DNA of 64,000 nucleotides from an uncultured Oscillospiraceae bacterium (GTDB lineage Bacteria > Bacillota > Clostridia > Oscillospirales > Ruminococcaceae): assembly GCA_900548355.1 (NCBI GenBank), contig URKR01000004.1, forward strand, positions 1 through 64,000. Direction: 5' to 3'. Position 1 is the first letter of the stretch; each line of letters opens with the position of its first letter. Below are positions 62,043-64,000 of the stretch, in pieces. The position numbers and the translations under genes are program-made. Under the pieces are notes generated by a model. The model searched no databases. It saw nothing but the letters and a program-made list of their open reading frames with translations, and was not told where the DNA came from.

Positions 62043-62066
62043 CCCCATCAGCGAGGAGGGACGACC

Positions 62067-63062
62067 ATGCCCCGCAAAGAAGGACAAAAACTCAAACTGC
62101 TGGCCCTGCTGCAGATTCTGGCCCGTGATACCGATGAAACCCACCCCCTGAGCGTGCCGCGCCTTGTGGAAATGCTGCAGGAACGCGGCATCAAGGCGGA
62201 ACGCAAAAGCATCTATGACGACATCCAAACCCTCAACGAGATCGAGAACGCGCCGTTTGAAATTGTGCAGCAGCGCGGCCGCGGCGGCGGGTATTATATG
62301 ACCGACACCCCCTTTGAACTCGCCGAGCTCAAACTGCTTGTGGATGCGGTGTACGCCAGCAAGTTTATCACGGCCCGCAAAACCCGCACCCTCATTGACA
62401 AGCTTGGCCGCTTTACATCGCGGTATCACCAGGCCGAACTGAACCGCGCGGTGCTGGTTTCGGGCCGGATCAAAAGCCAGGATGAAAAAATCTTTTACAG
62501 CGTGGATGCATTGCACCGCGCCCTGACCGAAGGCTGCCAGGTACAGTTCAAATACTGTGACTGGACGCTGGAAAAAACGATGGTCCCCCGCCACGGCGGG
62601 CAGCTTTACCGTGTCAGTCCCTGGGCGCTTGTGTGGGAAAACGGCAATTACTATTTGATCGCCTATACCGATGGACACCTGCGTCATTACCGGGTGGACA
62701 AGATGCTCAAGGTGGAACCGCTGTTTGACACCCGGCGTGAAGGCGCTGAAGAATATGCCAATTTCGATGTCAACACCTATGTGCAGCAGACCTTTGGCAT
62801 GTTCAACGGCCCGATCAAAAAAGTTACGCTCAAATGTGAGAACCGGCTTGCCGGCGCAATGATCGACCGCTTTGGCACCGGGCCGACCCTTGTGCCCTAT
62901 GCAGGGGGTGAGGCGTTTGTCATCACGGTGGATGTGCAGGTCAGCCCGCAGTTCTATGGCTGGGTGGCCGGTTTTGGCGCGGGGATCGAAATTCTTTCCC
63001 CGCCGGAAGTGCGCGCCGAAATGCGCAAAACGCTGGATACGCTGGAGACGATTTATCGGTAA
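62067..63062 (+). CDS. WYL-domain transcriptional regulator
   Basis: The 331-residue protein has an N-terminal helix-turn-helix (about 8-65, LKLLALLQILARDTDETHPL and RKSIYDDIQTLNEI), a WYL ligand-binding domain (about 145-215, SPWALVWENGNYYLIAY and RVDKM) and a C-terminal WCX extension. WYL proteins regulate varied pathways, including DNA-damage and defence genes. It follows tyrA by 24 bases and may be cotranscribed; nothing links it directly to aromatic control. Confidence 0.9.
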   Translation: MPRKEGQKLKLLALLQILARDTDETHPLSVPRLVEMLQERGIKAERKSIYDDIQTLNEIENAPFEIVQQRGRGGGYYMTDTPFELAELKLLVDAVYASKFITARKTRTLIDKLGRFTSRYHQAELNRAVLVSGRIKSQDEKIFYSVDALHRALTEGCQVQFKYCDWTLEKTMVPRHGGQLYRVSPWALVWENGNYYLIAYTDGHLRHYRVDKMLKVEPLFDTRREGAEEYANFDVNTYVQQTFGMFNGPIKKVTLKCENRLAGAMIDRFGTGPTLVPYAGGEAFVITVDVQVSPQFYGWVAGFGAGIEILSPPEVRAEMRKTLDTLETIYR

Positions 63063-63070
63063 ACCAAAAA

Positions 63071-63143
63071 TGTAGGGGCGGATTCTATATCCGCCCGCGT
63101 ATAGCGCGCCGGAAGCCGGGCCGATATGGAATCGGCCCCTACA
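63071..63143. repeat. Dispersed palindromic repeat, copy 2
   Basis: A 73-bp element begins TGTAGGGGCGGATTCTATAT and ends ATATGGAATCGGCCCCTACA. Its reverse complement matches the copy at 16801-16874 nearly base for base at both ends, with most differences in the centre. It lies 8 bases after the WYL stop. Confidence 0.8.
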
Positions 63144-63249
63144 ATCTCTGCATTTTCAAAGCGGCCACAGGCTGCCGAACCACCAAAATTCCGAATTCCG
63201 AACTTCTAATTTTCCTTTGACGCTCAATCTCATAAAAAGGAGCGCTTTC

Positions 63250-64000
63250 ATGCAAGCAAAACCCCTTCGCCGGCTGCGGCGCGCTGTGCCGTGGCTGGCG
63301 CTGCTGGCGGTGCTGGCCGGTCTGGCCGCTGTGCGCGGGCTGGATCACTGCTACAACATCAGCTATGAAATTACCAACGGCGATTTTCAAAACTACAACC
63401 CGGTGCGGCATTTGCTGGCCTGCCAGGTGCCTTTCCGTGATTTCACGGTCTACCTTGGCGCTGGCGAGCTGTACAGCGTCGGCGCAATGCTGCTTGTGCT
63501 CGGCAACAGTTTTGGCCGCAGCATGTTTGCGACCGGCTTTTTGACCTGGTTCTGTTTTGAACTGCTTGTGTTTGCGGTTTGTGCCGTCGTCATGGGCAAA
63601 GGGCGCGGCGCGCGCGCCCTGGCCATCGCGCTGTGCGGCGTGCTGTTTATGCAGGTACAGGGCTGGGTCTCGCTGCCCGGGCCGTTCGGCGCCTGGCTTG
63701 AATATGCGGCCGACCCCGGCAACAGCGCCCGGATGATGCGTTCAGCTGCGCTTCCGCTGGCGGTGCTGCTTTCGTTTGCACTGTTGCGCCGGCCCCGCCA
63801 TGCCCCGGCACAGCCGACCGGCGGCTGGCGGCGTTTTCTGCCGCCCTGGCAGGCCGCCGTTACCCCTGCCCTGGCGGGGGCGCTTGTTGTGTGGAGCAAC
63901 GATATGGGCGCGGCGATGTACATCGCCGTCGCGCTCGGTTATGGTTTGTTCCTGCTGCGTCGGTACGGGCGCAAGATCAGCATGGTGGCGCTGCGGGTCG
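63250..64000 (+). CDS. GT-C-like polytopic membrane protein (runs off the window)
   Basis: The frame is open from the ATG at 63250 (after AAAAAGGAG) to the end of the window, giving at least 250 residues. After an N-terminal membrane segment it has GDFQNYNPVRHLLACQVPFR-type sequence, like the first outer loop of GT-C glycosyltransferases (an Asp followed by a Pro-Phe-Arg-Asp-Phe block). Several further membrane segments follow. This suggests transfer of sugars from a lipid carrier to the cell surface, but the family call is tentative and the C-terminus is missing. Confidence 0.65.
   Translation, partial: MQAKPLRRLRRAVPWLALLAVLAGLAAVRGLDHCYNISYEITNGDFQNYNPVRHLLACQVPFRDFTVYLGAGELYSVGAMLLVLGNSFGRSMFATGFLTWFCFELLVFAVCAVVMGKGRGARALAIALCGVLFMQVQGWVSLPGPFGAWLEYAADPGNSARMMRSAALPLAVLLSFALLRRPRHAPAQPTGGWRRFLPPWQAAVTPALAGALVVWSNDMGAAMYIAVALGYGLFLLRRYGRKISMVALRV

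Noticed and set aside
60351..62687. 778-codon minus-strand open frame across aroA, tyrA and the WYL gene
   Set aside because: It spans three clearly identified plus-strand genes and has shadow-type composition.

Overview
The window is a high-GC, gene-dense chromosomal segment of a Gram-positive anaerobe. The best guess from sequence alone is a clostridial lineage near the Oscillospiraceae/Ruminococcaceae (Faecalibacterium-Gemmiger-Subdoligranulum type). Support: a HrcA/CIRCE heat-shock operon; a SpoVT homologue; four-cysteine S14 (type Z), L36 and L24; adk, map and infA placed between secY and rpsM; a dlt-like operon; and many sigma-A promoters with 17-bp spacers. The genus is inference. No rRNA, tRNA, CRISPR array, prophage or complete insertion sequence was seen.

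Layout. 1-4.1 kb: an AIM24 protein, an unknown membrane-anchored protein, a NUDIX-GNAT pair and spoVT. 4.1-9.2 kb: hrcA-grpE-dnaK-dnaJ behind a perfect CIRCE operator. 9.2-15.1 kb: a large DUF2142-type membrane protein, then a tight run of a DUF1858 protein, trmK, a Nif3-family gene and rqcH. 15.2-19.4 kb: two related lipoproteins, the first frameshifted; a dispersed 74-bp repeat; and a small AT-richer scar with a broken regulator and a truncated membrane protein. 19.5-35.6 kb: the S10-spc-alpha ribosomal superoperon (rpsJ to rplQ, with secY, adk, map, infA and rpoA), with structured non-coding stretches before rpsJ, rplC and rpsM. 35.6-44 kb: an M23 peptidase, a divergent PRPP synthetase, a murD-GNAT-methionine-gamma-lyase operon, a membrane protein/XRE regulator pair with palindromic operators, and a HAD phosphatase. 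44-49.8 kb: ilvE and a four-gene adenylation/carrier/MBOAT/SGNH operon. 49.8-55 kb: a degenerate C39-like protein with a membrane partner, small envelope proteins, and a PadR/DUF1700-like pair. 55.2-62 kb: an aromatic amino acid operon (pheA, aroB, aroC, a fused aroE-aroK, aroA, tyrA). 62-64 kb: a WYL regulator, a second copy of the dispersed repeat and a truncated GT-C-like membrane protein.

How it works together. Most of the window is core machinery: protein folding, ribosome-associated quality control, translation, secretion, chorismate-derived amino acids and cell-wall precursors. The less explained parts are the dlt-like acylation operon, whose adenylation enzyme lacks the cysteine expected in the D-alanine pocket; the self-contained membrane protein/XRE unit, whose operator, promoter and upstream terminator are interleaved; three candidate ribosomal-protein mRNA leaders; and the degenerate C39-like protein. 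No wholly new defence or mobile system is evident.
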